Made by a program: the position numbers and the translations under genes | Shown here: positions 1-8,045 of the stretch, piece by piece | Position numbering within the stretch: position 1 is the stretch's first letter | Layout: each line of letters begins with the position of its first letter | Assembly: GCA_040905045.1 (NCBI GenBank) | Contig: JBBDSH010000099.1 | Location: forward strand, 8,478-72,477 | Length of the DNA: 64,000 bases | Direction of reading: 5' to 3' | DNA from: JBBDSH01 sp040905045 | Lineage (GTDB): Bacteria; Pseudomonadota; Gammaproteobacteria; Eutrophobiales; Eutrophobiaceae | Notes under the pieces: model-generated | Databases searched by the model: none | What the model saw: the letters and a program-made list of their open reading frames with translations, nothing else | What the model was told of the DNA's origin: nothing

Positions 1-1031
1 AAGGTGCCGACGAAAATGGTATCGGGCATGGCCTTCTCCATGGTTTCACCGACGAAATCCGGCTGTACACCGAAATTGGCGTTCCAGACACGGATACGAG
101 ACAGATCGCGATCCTTGAAATCCGGATGACTGATGAGATCCGACATGATGGCCCAGAAACTGGGGTAGGTGGCGGTGACTTTTTCCTCTTCCAGCATGCG
201 CAGGGCTTCGCCGGCCTCGAAGTGGGTCGTGGTCACGAACGTGCCGTACACGGACATGATGGTGACCATGGGCAGGATGGCGGCGATATGGAACATGGGC
301 AGCGGTGACCAGAAACTGTCTTCGTGTCCCAGTTCATAACGCCTTGCCATGACCTGGCTGTTGCGGACCATGGATTCGTGACTGATCATGCAGCCCTTGG
401 GATGAGACGTGGTTCCGGAGGTATACAGAATCAGCGCCGTGTTACCGAGCCGGGTCTGCAGGCGCAGGTTGTGAATCTCTTCTTCGTCTATGTTGTCGGC
501 GAAGGTGTCGAGCCGGGCTTCGGTCAGCATGCCGGGGATCTGTGTCTTGCCGTAGATGATGATGTTGCGGAGCTTCGGGGCTGCGTCCAGTTGCAGATGA
601 TAGGGATCCTTTTGTGTTTCCAGATCCGGGAATGCCGGCTTGATCCGCTCGACGAAATTCACCGCGTCGTCAAATTCATCCGTGGTGATTAATGTCACCA
701 GGTCGGCGTTTTCGGTCACGTAGGCGATCTCCGATGCCCGGTAGCGGGCGTTGATCGGTACGGTGACTGCGCCCAGTGTGGCGACTGCGAACAGGGTTTC
801 AATGAAATTCATGCAGGTGGGCAACAACACACCGACGTGATCGCCGGGCTTGATACCCAGGCCGCGCAGGGAACGTGCACGGTGCAGGACACGTTCGGTT
901 AATTGTGCGTACGTGACACGCTCATGGGGCATGACCACCGCATCGATATCGGGACGTTTATCGGCGGCCAGCAGTAACAGGTCGCCCAAAGTGGTGGTGA
1001 GAATACGTTCCCCGGCCAGCGTGTTACCCAT
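1..1031 (-). CDS. AMP-forming acyl-CoA synthetase, partial (C-terminus off window)
   Basis: This is the first 343 codons of an ANL-superfamily acyl-CoA synthetase, which activates a carboxylic acid to an acyl-CoA via an acyl-adenylate. The frame runs from ATG at 1031 to the left window edge with no stop, so the C-terminal part is outside the window. The ATP-binding loop YTSGTTSHPKG begins at residue 203, and the upstream region (MPHERVTYAQL, then GIKPGDHVGVLLP) has the usual layout of fatty-acid ligases. It starts six bases after the stop of the ABM monooxygenase gene, so the two are probably co-transcribed. Chain length and substrate cannot be told from the visible part. The family call is secure; the substrate is not. 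Confidence 0.93.
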   Translation of the reverse strand, partial: MGNTLAGERILTTTLGDLLLLAADKRPDIDAVVMPHERVTYAQLTERVLHRARSLRGLGIKPGDHVGVLLPTCMNFIETLFAVATLGAVTVPINARYRASEIAYVTENADLVTLITTDEFDDAVNFVERIKPAFPDLETQKDPYHLQLDAAPKLRNIIIYGKTQIPGMLTEARLDTFADNIDEEEIHNLRLQTRLGNTALILYTSGTTSHPKGCMISHESMVRNSQVMARRYELGHEDSFWSPLPMFHIAAILPMVTIMSVYGTFVTTTHFEAGEALRMLEEEKVTATYPSFWAIMSDLISHPDFKDRDLSRIRVWNANFGVQPDFVGETMEKAMPDTIFVGT

Positions 1032-1037
1032 GACGGC

Positions 1038-1331
1038 TCAGGACTCCAGGGGATCCAGGTATTCCCGTTCATAGCTGCCATCCAGCGTCGCCAGGATGGG
1101 GTCCACCAGTTCGGTAAACCAGGGAGCATTGCGGTGTGTTTCCTCGGCCGCCTCGTCCTTGAAGGACTCGATCACGGCAAAGCGGCGTTCGCCGTCGCGC
1201 AGCCGGAAGGCGCGATAATAGAGACAGTCCGGTTCGTTGGCGTGTACTTTCTCGCCCAGCGCCTTGATGAGACGGATGAATTCTTCCTCCTGTCCTTCCT
1301 TGACGGTCATCCGTGCGATGAAAGTCATCAT
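1038..1331 (-). CDS. Antibiotic biosynthesis monooxygenase (ABM) family protein, YgiN-like
   Basis: A 97-residue dimeric alpha/beta-barrel type protein of the ABM family, whose members are small cofactor-poor monooxygenases or quinol oxygenases. Recognisable features are the opening MMTFIARMTVKEGQEEEF, the central ANEPDCLYYRAFR stretch and the FKDEAAEETHRNAPWF segment near the C-terminus, which is the family pattern of 'pact' helix and histidine. An upstream in-frame start at 1469 exists, but the ATG at 1331 is preceded by a strong AGGGGG ribosome site at suitable distance and begins right at the conserved domain, so I chose it. It lies directly ahead of the acyl-CoA synthetase on the same strand. 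The substrate is unknown. Confidence 0.85.
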   Translation of the reverse strand: MMTFIARMTVKEGQEEEFIRLIKALGEKVHANEPDCLYYRAFRLRDGERRFAVIESFKDEAAEETHRNAPWFTELVDPILATLDGSYEREYLDPLES

Positions 1332-1515
1332 ATACTTACCCCCTGGCAGGTTTATCATGGCCTGTTTATTGTAGTAGGTTGTGCCCGGCGCGGGCACAGA
1401 TACGTTACAGGATACTACCATCGGCCCCCCAGAAAATAAACAGGTATGATTGTTTTTTTTATGAGGCAAGGTTGGTAGAATGCCATAAACCCCGGAATTT
1501 GAAGGATTTGCCAGT
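1332..1515. promoter_or_regulatory. Divergent intergenic region with a GC-rich hairpin
   Basis: This spacer separates the leftward ABM/acyl-CoA synthetase pair from the rightward Rieske gene and must hold promoters for both. A perfect 7-base stem (GTGCCCG / CGGGCAC) with a 3-base loop lies at 1381-1397. An AAGGA ribosome site nine bases before 1516 fixes the Rieske start. I cannot assign promoter boxes with confidence. Confidence 0.45.
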
Positions 1516-1836
1516 ATGCCAGAAGCCGGTTACATCGCCATCGCCCCGGTGGATGAGATCACCGAGAATCGCGTGCATTGTTTCGAGGTGGAGGGAGTGC
1601 GCCTGGTCCTCTGTAATGTGGGCGGTGAAATCTATGCCGTGGAGAACCAGTGTTCCCATGCCGATTCCGGCTTCGACAAGGGGCGGGTGCGGCGGCACAA
1701 GCTGCTGTGTCCCCTGCACGGCGCCATCTTCGACGTCCGCGACGGCAGTGTGCTGGGCAAGCCGGCGTTCAGCCCGATCAAGACTTATCCGGTCGTCATC
1801 GAGGATGGACAGGTGTATGTCAAGGTCGAAAGTTAA
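1516..1836 (+). CDS. Rieske 2Fe-2S ferredoxin (non-haem oxygenase type)
   Basis: A 106-residue soluble Rieske ferredoxin, an electron carrier that typically feeds ring-hydroxylating or other non-haem iron oxygenases. The cluster ligands are complete: C46-S-H48 in the motif NQCSHAD and C65-P-L-H68 in CPLHGAIFD, about 17 residues apart as is usual. There is no signal peptide or membrane helix, so it acts in the cytoplasm, unlike the Rieske protein of cytochrome bc1. No oxygenase component is visible next to it, so its partner lies elsewhere. The next gene encodes an exported protein and is probably unrelated in function although on the same strand. Confidence 0.92.
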   Translation: MPEAGYIAIAPVDEITENRVHCFEVEGVRLVLCNVGGEIYAVENQCSHADSGFDKGRVRRHKLLCPLHGAIFDVRDGSVLGKPAFSPIKTYPVVIEDGQVYVKVES

Positions 1837-1923
1837 TGTCGCCTTCCGCTTGCGGTGGATACTTTTCCGGATAGCTGTATACCGGGTCAGAGCCAAACCT
1901 GTGATTAATGGTATCAGGATGAG

Positions 1924-2841
1924 ATGACGAAGCGTTTTCTGAAAGAACCCCTGCTGCATTTTCTTCTCTTGGGAGTCGTCCTGTTTCTGCTGCACGGTTA
2001 TCTGAACCGGGCATCGCCCGATGACAATCCATCGGCGATTGTTGTCGATCGGGACAACCTGCTGACCTATCTCCAGTACCGATCCCGGGCTTTTGAGCCG
2101 GAACATTTCGATCAGGTTTTGAGTAATATGCCAGCGGACCAATTGCAGCAACTGATCGACGAATACATACGCGAGGAAGCACTCTACCGGGAAGCCAGGG
2201 CACTGCAGCTGGGGCAAAACGATTACGTGGCCCGTCTGCGGCTGATCCAGCAACTGGAATTCATCACCCGGGGATTTCTGGATAGCGGGGTCGAACTTAC
2301 CGAAGATCGTATCCGCGAATACTATGAACAACACAAGGGGGATTATCAGGAATCTCCCCGGATCACATTTACCCATGTGTTTTACGATCGGGAACGCCAT
2401 GGTGAGAAAGCGGCGGCAGAACAGGCCCGGGAAACACTTCTACATCTCAATCATGAACGCGTCTCTTTCCAACAGGCACCGGCCCACGGTGACAGATTTC
2501 CGTATCATCTCAATTACGTTAATCGGGGACCGCAGGCCGTGGCGGATCATTTCGGCGCCGATATGCAACAACGGTTGTTTGAAATGGAGCCCGACCCCGA
2601 TCAATGGCGTGGACCCTATCGCTCGCCATTTGGTTTCCATCTGGTCCTGGTGGCACGCAACCAGCCGGGTCGTCTGCCACCACTGGAGGAAGTGCGCAGA
2701 CAGGTGGAACGGGACGCGCAGCGCGTGACGCGACAACAACGATTCGAGCAGGCCGTGAAGGCCATCGTCGATAGTTACGACGTCAGGGTGATGCCGGAAG
2801 TGACAAAACATTCCGCAACCGGCCGGGAACAGGACTCATGA
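1924..2841 (+). CDS. Membrane-anchored periplasmic peptidyl-prolyl isomerase, PpiC/SurA-like
   Basis: A 305-residue protein with a single N-terminal membrane segment (about residues 8-26, HFLLLGVVLFLLHGYL) and a large periplasmic part that resembles parvulin-type PPIases: an alpha-helical SurA_N-like region with the helix LQQLIDEYIREEALYREA followed by a rotamase-like section starting near SPRITFTHVFYDR. The family folds envelope proteins. The start is set by an AGGATGAG site just before ATG 1924. Its stop overlaps the next start by four bases (ATGA), so it is translationally coupled to the HupE/UreJ gene. The pairing suggests it may help fold or insert that membrane protein or the secreted DUF3604 product; this is inference. 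Confidence 0.82.
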   Translation: MTKRFLKEPLLHFLLLGVVLFLLHGYLNRASPDDNPSAIVVDRDNLLTYLQYRSRAFEPEHFDQVLSNMPADQLQQLIDEYIREEALYREARALQLGQNDYVARLRLIQQLEFITRGFLDSGVELTEDRIREYYEQHKGDYQESPRITFTHVFYDRERHGEKAAAEQARETLLHLNHERVSFQQAPAHGDRFPYHLNYVNRGPQAVADHFGADMQQRLFEMEPDPDQWRGPYRSPFGFHLVLVARNQPGRLPPLEEVRRQVERDAQRVTRQQRFEQAVKAIVDSYDVRVMPEVTKHSATGREQDS

Positions 2842-3881
2842 ACGCCGGCACGGTATGGTTACGTTGTCGCGTCCTGGTACTGATGCTGTTCCTGTCTGGC
2901 GTAGGTCTCACCGCGCAGGCCCACGAAAGCCGCCCGCTTTATATCGAACTCAACCAAACCGGCCCGGATCGCTATCAATTACATTGGAAGACACCGCCCT
3001 CGGTACCGGATCGGTTCATGCCTGCGGTCAGTCTACCGGAAACCTGCAGTGCCGTGGGACAGGCGGTGCGGTTTGCCGGCACGGACGGAATAATTCAGCG
3101 GCAGCAATTTGACTGTCCGGCCTCTCCCGCCGGCGGAGTATTGCGTATCGATTACCCGGGCCCGAATCCATCCATATCGGCGTTGGTGCGGTATACTACA
3201 CTTAATGGCGAACGGCACAGTACCATTCTGGGTCCCGACCGGCGTGAGTGGCTAATACCCGAAGGGGAAAGCACCGGTGGAGTTGCCCGGGAATATCTGC
3301 TGTTGGGCGTCGAGCATATCTGGGCGGGGATCGACCACCTATTGTTTCTGGTGGGATTGTTGTGGATTGCCGGCACCTGGCGGCGGATCCTGGTGACCAT
3401 CACCGGCTTCACTATCGCCCATTCCCTGACGCTGATATTGTCCGCCCTGAATGTCGTGCGCTTGCCCATTGCTCCCGTGGAGGCGGTGATCGCGCTCAGC
3501 ATCGTGTTCCTGGCAACGGAAATCGTCAAGGGACCCCGCGACAGTCTCACTTGGCGCCGGCCCATCAGCGTTTCCTGCTCGTTCGGATTGTTGCACGGTT
3601 TCGGATTTGCCGCGGTGTTGGCGGAGATCGGTCTGCCGCAGACGGAACTGGTCACGGGACTCCTGTTTTTCAATCTGGGCGTGGAAGTAGGTCAGGTGAT
3701 CTTCGCAGGGGTGGTCATCGGGCTCATGTCGGGAATGAGGCATTACAGGCGGAGATTCGGTGGAAGCTTTGCGTATGTGTTCAGGCCGGAACCGGTGCGT
3801 CTGGCGGCGGGCTATGTCGTCGGGACGGTGGCGGCGTACTGGGTGGTGGAACGATGTGTGGCGTTTCTGCCCGCGGTATGA
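2838..3881 (+). CDS. HupE/UreJ family membrane protein
   Basis: A 347-residue protein with a signal peptide (ending near AQAHES), an extracytoplasmic domain of about 130 residues and a C-terminal bundle of six to seven membrane helices. The helices carry the signature histidine- and acid-rich patches of HupE/UreJ_2 proteins: GVEHIWAGIDHLLF near residue 157, AHSLTL, LLHGFGFAAVLAEIGLP and FNLGVEVGQ. Family members HupE and UreJ are nickel permeases of hydrogenase and urease operons, but neither enzyme is seen here, so the metal and direction of transport are open. It overlaps the upstream PPIase gene by four bases and precedes the DUF3604 gene by 99 bases. Confidence 0.88.
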   Translation: MNAGTVWLRCRVLVLMLFLSGVGLTAQAHESRPLYIELNQTGPDRYQLHWKTPPSVPDRFMPAVSLPETCSAVGQAVRFAGTDGIIQRQQFDCPASPAGGVLRIDYPGPNPSISALVRYTTLNGERHSTILGPDRREWLIPEGESTGGVAREYLLLGVEHIWAGIDHLLFLVGLLWIAGTWRRILVTITGFTIAHSLTLILSALNVVRLPIAPVEAVIALSIVFLATEIVKGPRDSLTWRRPISVSCSFGLLHGFGFAAVLAEIGLPQTELVTGLLFFNLGVEVGQVIFAGVVIGLMSGMRHYRRRFGGSFAYVFRPEPVRLAAGYVVGTVAAYWVVERCVAFLPAV

Positions 3882-3980
3882 GCAATCGCTAAACCCGTTC
3901 GGTACTGGCATGGATATTCGCCCTGAATCAACGTCTGAAAAATACATAGCCAGTTTTGTGAATCCTGAAGGAGAACAGTC

Positions 3981-5879
3981 ATGATATTTTACAGAATACA
4001 TAACCTCCGGATAAGTAGCGTGGCGATGCTTGCCATTCTGATGGTGATGCTTTCGCCGGTCACGGTACCGGCTGGACCGATGGAAGATGACAGACAATAT
4101 TCGCCGCCGGTGGCCAACGATTATCCGCAGCGCGTTTATTGGGGTGATACCCACCTGCATACCAACTATTCCGCGGATTCCTACAGCTATGGCACCCAGT
4201 CCTTGTCACCGGCGGAGGCCTACCAGTTTGCCCGCGGCCGGGCGTTGACTTCTGAAACGGGCTGGCGGGTACAGCTCAAACGGCCGCTGGATTTCCTGGC
4301 GGTGACGGACCATGCCGAATACCTGGGCGGTTTTCTCTACGCCGATGCCGGTGACGAGGAATTGTTGCGTACCGAACTGGGCAGGCGCTGGCGGGATATC
4401 CTGGAAAGGGGAGAGGACATCGAGCTTATCCGCGAGATCGTCGTTGCCTTTAACCAGGGCAAGGAAGGCAAACAGTTGCCGGAGGCCTTCCGGCGCCGGA
4501 TCTGGAAAGAAGTGACCCGGACCGCGGATGACTATAACGAACCGGGTCGATTCACCACGCTGATCGGTTATGAGTGGACCTCCCAGATCGACGGCAATAA
4601 TCTGCATCGTGTGGTCCTCTACAAGGACGATGCGGAAACCGCATCCAGCCTGTTGCCGTTTTCCGCCCTGGACAGCCGTGACCCGGAGGATTTATGGCGG
4701 TTTCTGGCGGACTACGAAGCGAAGACCGGCGGTCAGATCCTGGCTATTCCCCACAATCCCAATGTCAGTAACGGCATGATGTTCGCCGCCGCCACGCTTT
4801 CCGGTGATCCCCTGTCGGCGGATTACGCCCGCCGGCGCAGCCGCTGGGAGCCCTTGCTGGAAGTCACCCAGGTCAAGGGCGACAGTGAAACCCATCCGAT
4901 ATTGTCTCCCACCGATGAATTCGCCGATTATCAGCGCTGGGACCAAGCCAATATCATGATGAATCAGAAGAAGGAACCCTGGATGCTGCCTACCGAATAC
5001 GCCCGCTCGGCCCTGCAACTGGGATTGCAGCATGGGGAACGTCTGGGCGTGAATCCGTTCAAGTTCGGTATGGTGGGCGGGACCGATTCCCATACCAGTC
5101 TGTCCACCACCACCAGTGATAATTACTTCGGCAAGTTTCCCAATTCCGAGCCGTCCGCGGAGCGGATGTTCACGCTCATGGCGCCCAACATCGATATTCC
5201 CAGTGATAACTGGCGTTTGGGTGTGTCCGGGCTGGCCGCAGTCTGGGCCAGGGACAATACCCGGGAGGCGCTGTTCGAAGCCATGCAGCGGCGTGAAACC
5301 TATGCCACGACCGGCACGCGCATCCAGGTACGCTTCTTCGGCGGCTGGGATTTTGAAGCGGATACCGTGCACCGGGCCGATTATGCCAAAGTCGGTTATG
5401 AGCGCGGTGTGCCCATGGGCGGGACACTGGCAACGCCACCAGAGGGCGCGGCGCCCGTTTTCATGGTGACCGCTTCCAGGGATCCGGAAGAAGCCAACCT
5501 GGATCGGGTGCAGATCATCAAGGGTTGGATAGACGAACGCGGCGAGCGACAGGAAAAGATCTATGATGTCGCCCTGGCCGACGGCCGTGAAGTGGATCCG
5601 GAGACGGGCAAGGCGCCGCCGGTGGGCAATACCGTGAACGTGGCCGATGCCACCTACAGTAACAGTATCGGTGATCCCCACCTGGCCGCGGTCTGGACCG
5701 ATCCGGATTTTGATCCGCAGCGACCTGCCGTTTACTACGTGCGGGTGATCGAGATACCCACGCCCCGCTGGACTGCCTACGACGCGGCCTTCTTCGGGAC
5801 GCAACCACCACCGGAGGTGCCCATGGTGACCACCAACCGGGCCTATACCTCACCGATATGGTACGAGCCCGTGAAATGA
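3981..5879 (+). CDS. Secreted DUF3604 protein (PHP-like metal-dependent fold)
   Basis: A 632-residue exported protein with a signal peptide (about residues 1-32) and the whole-length DUF3604 domain. The N-terminal motif YWGDTHLHTNYSADS has the H-x-H of PHP-type phosphoesterase folds, and DFLAVTDHAEYLG and GGTDSHTSL supply further conserved Asp/His positions, so metal binding is likely. No enzymatic activity is established for the family. A good ribosome site (AAGGAGA) precedes ATG 3981. Together with the PPIase and HupE/UreJ genes it forms a three-gene unit; I recall this trio from other marine gammaproteobacteria, so the linkage may be functional, for example a metal importer with a metal-dependent periplasmic enzyme. 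Confidence 0.9.
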   Translation: MIFYRIHNLRISSVAMLAILMVMLSPVTVPAGPMEDDRQYSPPVANDYPQRVYWGDTHLHTNYSADSYSYGTQSLSPAEAYQFARGRALTSETGWRVQLKRPLDFLAVTDHAEYLGGFLYADAGDEELLRTELGRRWRDILERGEDIELIREIVVAFNQGKEGKQLPEAFRRRIWKEVTRTADDYNEPGRFTTLIGYEWTSQIDGNNLHRVVLYKDDAETASSLLPFSALDSRDPEDLWRFLADYEAKTGGQILAIPHNPNVSNGMMFAAATLSGDPLSADYARRRSRWEPLLEVTQVKGDSETHPILSPTDEFADYQRWDQANIMMNQKKEPWMLPTEYARSALQLGLQHGERLGVNPFKFGMVGGTDSHTSLSTTTSDNYFGKFPNSEPSAERMFTLMAPNIDIPSDNWRLGVSGLAAVWARDNTREALFEAMQRRETYATTGTRIQVRFFGGWDFEADTVHRADYAKVGYERGVPMGGTLATPPEGAAPVFMVTASRDPEEANLDRVQIIKGWIDERGERQEKIYDVALADGREVDPETGKAPPVGNTVNVADATYSNSIGDPHLAAVWTDPDFDPQRPAVYYVRVIEIPTPRWTAYDAAFFGTQPPPEVPMVTTNRAYTSPIWYEPVK

Positions 5880-5904
5880 GTCCAATCAGAGTGAGGAAAG
5901 CACA

Positions 5905-6411
5905 GTGACAGGATCAAATCCGGTGTCCTACGATGATCGGGTTGAGCAATTATGGGCCATCCAGGAGATTAAAAACCTGGCGCTGACGTATGCCTATGCC
6001 GTTGATACGCGGGACTGGCCGCTTCTGGAATCGCTCTGGGTCGAAACCTCCGAACCCTCGGAGAGTCTCCTGGATATCCATATGATGCGTCAATTGCCGG
6101 CCTTTCTTGAGGGGCTCGAGGCATCAACCCTGCTGGTGGCCAACCATCTCATTGAATTTGACGGCCCCGATAATGCCACGGGTTCCGTGTATTGCTACTG
6201 CATGATGGATTGGGACAGGTTTATTGATCAGAATATTATTTATAAAGACGTTTATGAGCGTCATGATGGCAAATGGCTGTTCAGGACGCGCGATCACCGC
6301 TTGTGGTGGGGGATTGAAAGGCGGGAAAATCCGATGAGACAACCTCCAGCCAACTGGCCGGATTCTCCGATCGGCTCGGGCGATGCCTTTGAATTCATCC
6401 GTCGCCGCTGA
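5905..6411 (+). CDS. NTF2/SnoaL-like protein
   Basis: A 168-residue protein of the cone-shaped NTF2-like fold (SnoaL_4 type). The opening helix QLWAIQEIKNLALTYAYAVD, the following RDWPLLESLWVE and the late strand pattern KWLFRTRDHRLWW are typical. Such proteins are small hydrolyases, isomerases or ligand-binding proteins, often found in steroid and aromatic catabolic clusters. Translation probably starts with GTG at 5905, eight bases after a GAGG ribosome site. It follows the DUF3604 gene by 25 bases and may be co-transcribed, though it has no signal peptide. The ligand is unknown. Confidence 0.75.
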   Translation: MTGSNPVSYDDRVEQLWAIQEIKNLALTYAYAVDTRDWPLLESLWVETSEPSESLLDIHMMRQLPAFLEGLEASTLLVANHLIEFDGPDNATGSVYCYCMMDWDRFIDQNIIYKDVYERHDGKWLFRTRDHRLWWGIERRENPMRQPPANWPDSPIGSGDAFEFIRRR

Positions 6412-6497
6412 AAATCATGACCTTGTCACGGAAGCACAACTCCGCTTAAGGTCAAAGGTCGGCATTGAACATCAAGGTAGAGGGAACTATAAATGGA

Positions 6498-6806
6498 TCA
6501 AGCGTGTGATTCCGATGCCCGGATCACCTTCGGTGCCGGTTTTTGCATGGCCTGCCACAGTTCGTAATCGGTCTGCATCCTGAGCCAGCTTTCGGCACTC
6601 GGCCCGTGCTTGGGACCGCCGAGCCAGGCTTCGAGCCGACGGGCCATATCGGCCGAAATGCCGGCCTGTCCGTTGACGAGACGGGACAGCGTTACCCGCG
6701 AAACGCCGAGCTGGTGCGCTGCTTCCGTAATCGTGATCCCGAGTGCCGGCAGAATGTCCTCACGGATCGTCTCTCCCGGGTGGGGTGGGTTGAACATGCG
6801 GCCCAT
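6498..6806 (-). CDS. higA: HigA-type addiction-module antitoxin, XRE family, apparently without a toxin gene
   Basis: A 102-residue HigA family antitoxin: the opening [20 protein letters not shown] and the helix-turn-helix [19 protein letters not shown] are hallmark features, and the C-terminal region ([18 protein letters not shown]) is standard. The start at 6806 is chosen because an AAGAGGT site precedes it; in-frame ATGs further upstream have none. HigB toxins are normally encoded just upstream of HigA on the same strand, but the 160 bases upstream contain no toxin-length frame, so this is either an orphan regulator or the survivor of a decayed module. The neighbouring small plus-strand gene is not a HigB. 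Confidence 0.9.
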   Translation of the reverse strand: MGRMFNPPHPGETIREDILPALGITITEAAHQLGVSRVTLSRLVNGQAGISADMARRLEAWLGGPKHGPSAESWLRMQTDYELWQAMQKPAPKVIRASESHA

Positions 6807-6972
6807 AGTAAGTACCTCTTGAGTGATAATCTTGATAGTCAACGAGAATGGCATGGTATTTTGTAAGCGGGGGTTTTAAACCGTCCTTGAGTCGTTTCTC
6901 CGGTTATTGTAAGGTCGGAAAATAGGAACTGTACACATTTCTTAATTGACCACTTTATAAGGAGATAAAAAC

Positions 6973-7203
6973 ATGGCATTGAGCCCACAACAGGCAGGCG
7001 ACGGAGGTGATGGAATGGAAGCGCGTATAGCTCGACTGGAATCCGACGTTGCACACATAAGAACCGACATCGCGGAGATCAAGGTCGACACGAAAGATTT
7101 CAGGAAGGAAATTCGTGAGGACTTCCGAATACTCTGGGGCGCTCTCTTCTTTATTACACTGGGACTGGCCGGGCTTATGACCAAAGGCTTCGGCTGGCTC
7201 TGA
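6973..7203 (+). CDS. Small coiled-coil protein with C-terminal membrane anchor (XhlA-like)
   Basis: A 76-residue protein with an amphipathic coiled-coil (ARIARLESDVAHIRTDIAEI, repeated heptads through about residue 50) followed by one hydrophobic helix ILWGALFFITLGLAGLM at the C-terminus. This layout matches XhlA/haemolysin-like small membrane proteins and similar tail-anchored coiled-coil proteins of unknown role. The call as a real gene rests on a very strong ribosome site (AAGGAGAT) seven bases before ATG 6973 and on the clear domain structure. It is transcribed divergently from the HigA gene. The function is unknown. Confidence 0.72.
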   Translation: MALSPQQAGDGGDGMEARIARLESDVAHIRTDIAEIKVDTKDFRKEIREDFRILWGALFFITLGLAGLMTKGFGWL

Positions 7204-7208
7204 ATCAA

Positions 7209-7241
7209 TACTTGGGTGGAGAGCAGCTAAACCCACCATAG
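7209..7241. repeat. Degenerate copy of the GGGTGGG...CCCACC intergenic repeat
   Basis: The arms TGGGTGG and AACCCACCA lie just after the stop of the small coiled-coil gene. The sequence resembles the better preserved elements at 13141-13174 and 24608-24704. It may serve as a bidirectional terminator between the convergent genes. Confidence 0.4.
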
Positions 7242-7257
7242 CCTTTTAGAGAACGGA

Positions 7258-7773
7258 TCAGCCGCGGATTGGATCGCTGCCGTCCCAGTCCACCGAAGCC
7301 TGGTACATATAATCGAAGGCCTTGAGCAGCTGCGGCGTCGACTGCAGCAATTCGATCATGGTGCCGTTGTGATGGCCTGTTTCCACGTAGGCGAAGCGCA
7401 TGCCGGTGGTGGTTTCGCCGTGCTGAATGACCTGATCGCGGAAGTTGTTATCCTCAATCACTTTATCCAGATCATCAACGACGCTGCCCACGTGCTGCAG
7501 ACCGGGCGCATTATGGGCCAGAAAGTCCCGGTAGATGGACGGGCCGTCGTCGTTCTGCTGCGACAGTTCGATCTGGTGACTGCCGCTGTAGGCAATGGCG
7601 ACCGTTAGGTCGGGTTCGATGGGCTCACCCCGGTAATAGCATTCCTTGAAATCGATTTTGCGAATGACGAAGAAGGGGCCGACGCCCATGACTTCGCTCC
7701 AGTGACGGGCGGCGGATTCCCAGTCATCGACCACGAATCCGCTCTGGATGATTTTTCCGAGTGTTCGACTCAT
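7258..7773 (-). CDS. VOC family protein (glyoxalase / methylmalonyl-CoA epimerase-like)
   Basis: A 171-residue vicinal oxygen chelate protein built from two beta-alpha-beta-beta-beta modules: module one begins IIQSGFVVDDWESAARHW, module two near GLQHVGSVVDDLDKVI. It is closest in style to Glyoxalase_4/epimerase-like proteins. Candidate metal ligands are H in HQIELSQQ, H in LQHVGS and E in TMIELLQ. The C-terminus reads SVDWDGSDPIRG, nearly the same as the tail of the second VOC protein at 12559-13122, so the two are paralogues of one subfamily. It sits downstream of the acyl-CoA dehydrogenase on the same strand but 272 bases away with a hairpin repeat between. The substrate is unknown. Confidence 0.85.
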   Translation of the reverse strand: MSRTLGKIIQSGFVVDDWESAARHWSEVMGVGPFFVIRKIDFKECYYRGEPIEPDLTVAIAYSGSHQIELSQQNDDGPSIYRDFLAHNAPGLQHVGSVVDDLDKVIEDNNFRDQVIQHGETTTGMRFAYVETGHHNGTMIELLQSTPQLLKAFDYMYQASVDWDGSDPIRG

Positions 7774-7905
7774 AAATTTGTCTCATTAGCAGAATAAGTG
7801 AGCGTTATCCTGCTCGCAATGAGCGCCAATTCTATGATAGACAGGATTTTTTTGCGTCTGTCTGGCATGAAATCGAGCCCGGTTATCGGGGTTGGTTTTT
7901 CAACA

Positions 7906-7986
7906 GGATCTCGCCAAGCACGCAAAGTTCGCAAAGAGGTAAAAATCCATACTTTCTTTGCGGTCTTGGCGAACTTGGCGAGATCC
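7906..7986. repeat. Hairpin repeat of the CGCCAAGACGCAAAG type, copy 1
   Basis: An imperfect inverted repeat with outer arms GGATCTCGCCAAG and CTTGGCGAGATCC and inner GCAAAG-rich segments around an A/T-rich loop. Related copies lie at 58523-58602 and 59402-59481. It fills the 272-base space between the VOC gene and the acyl-CoA dehydrogenase gene, where nothing else is apparent. Confidence 0.85.
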
Positions 7987-8045
7987 ACCATGACCCTTCC
8001 AGATACCCATAAATTTTGCTGAAGAACCATAAATTTAAGACGTTA

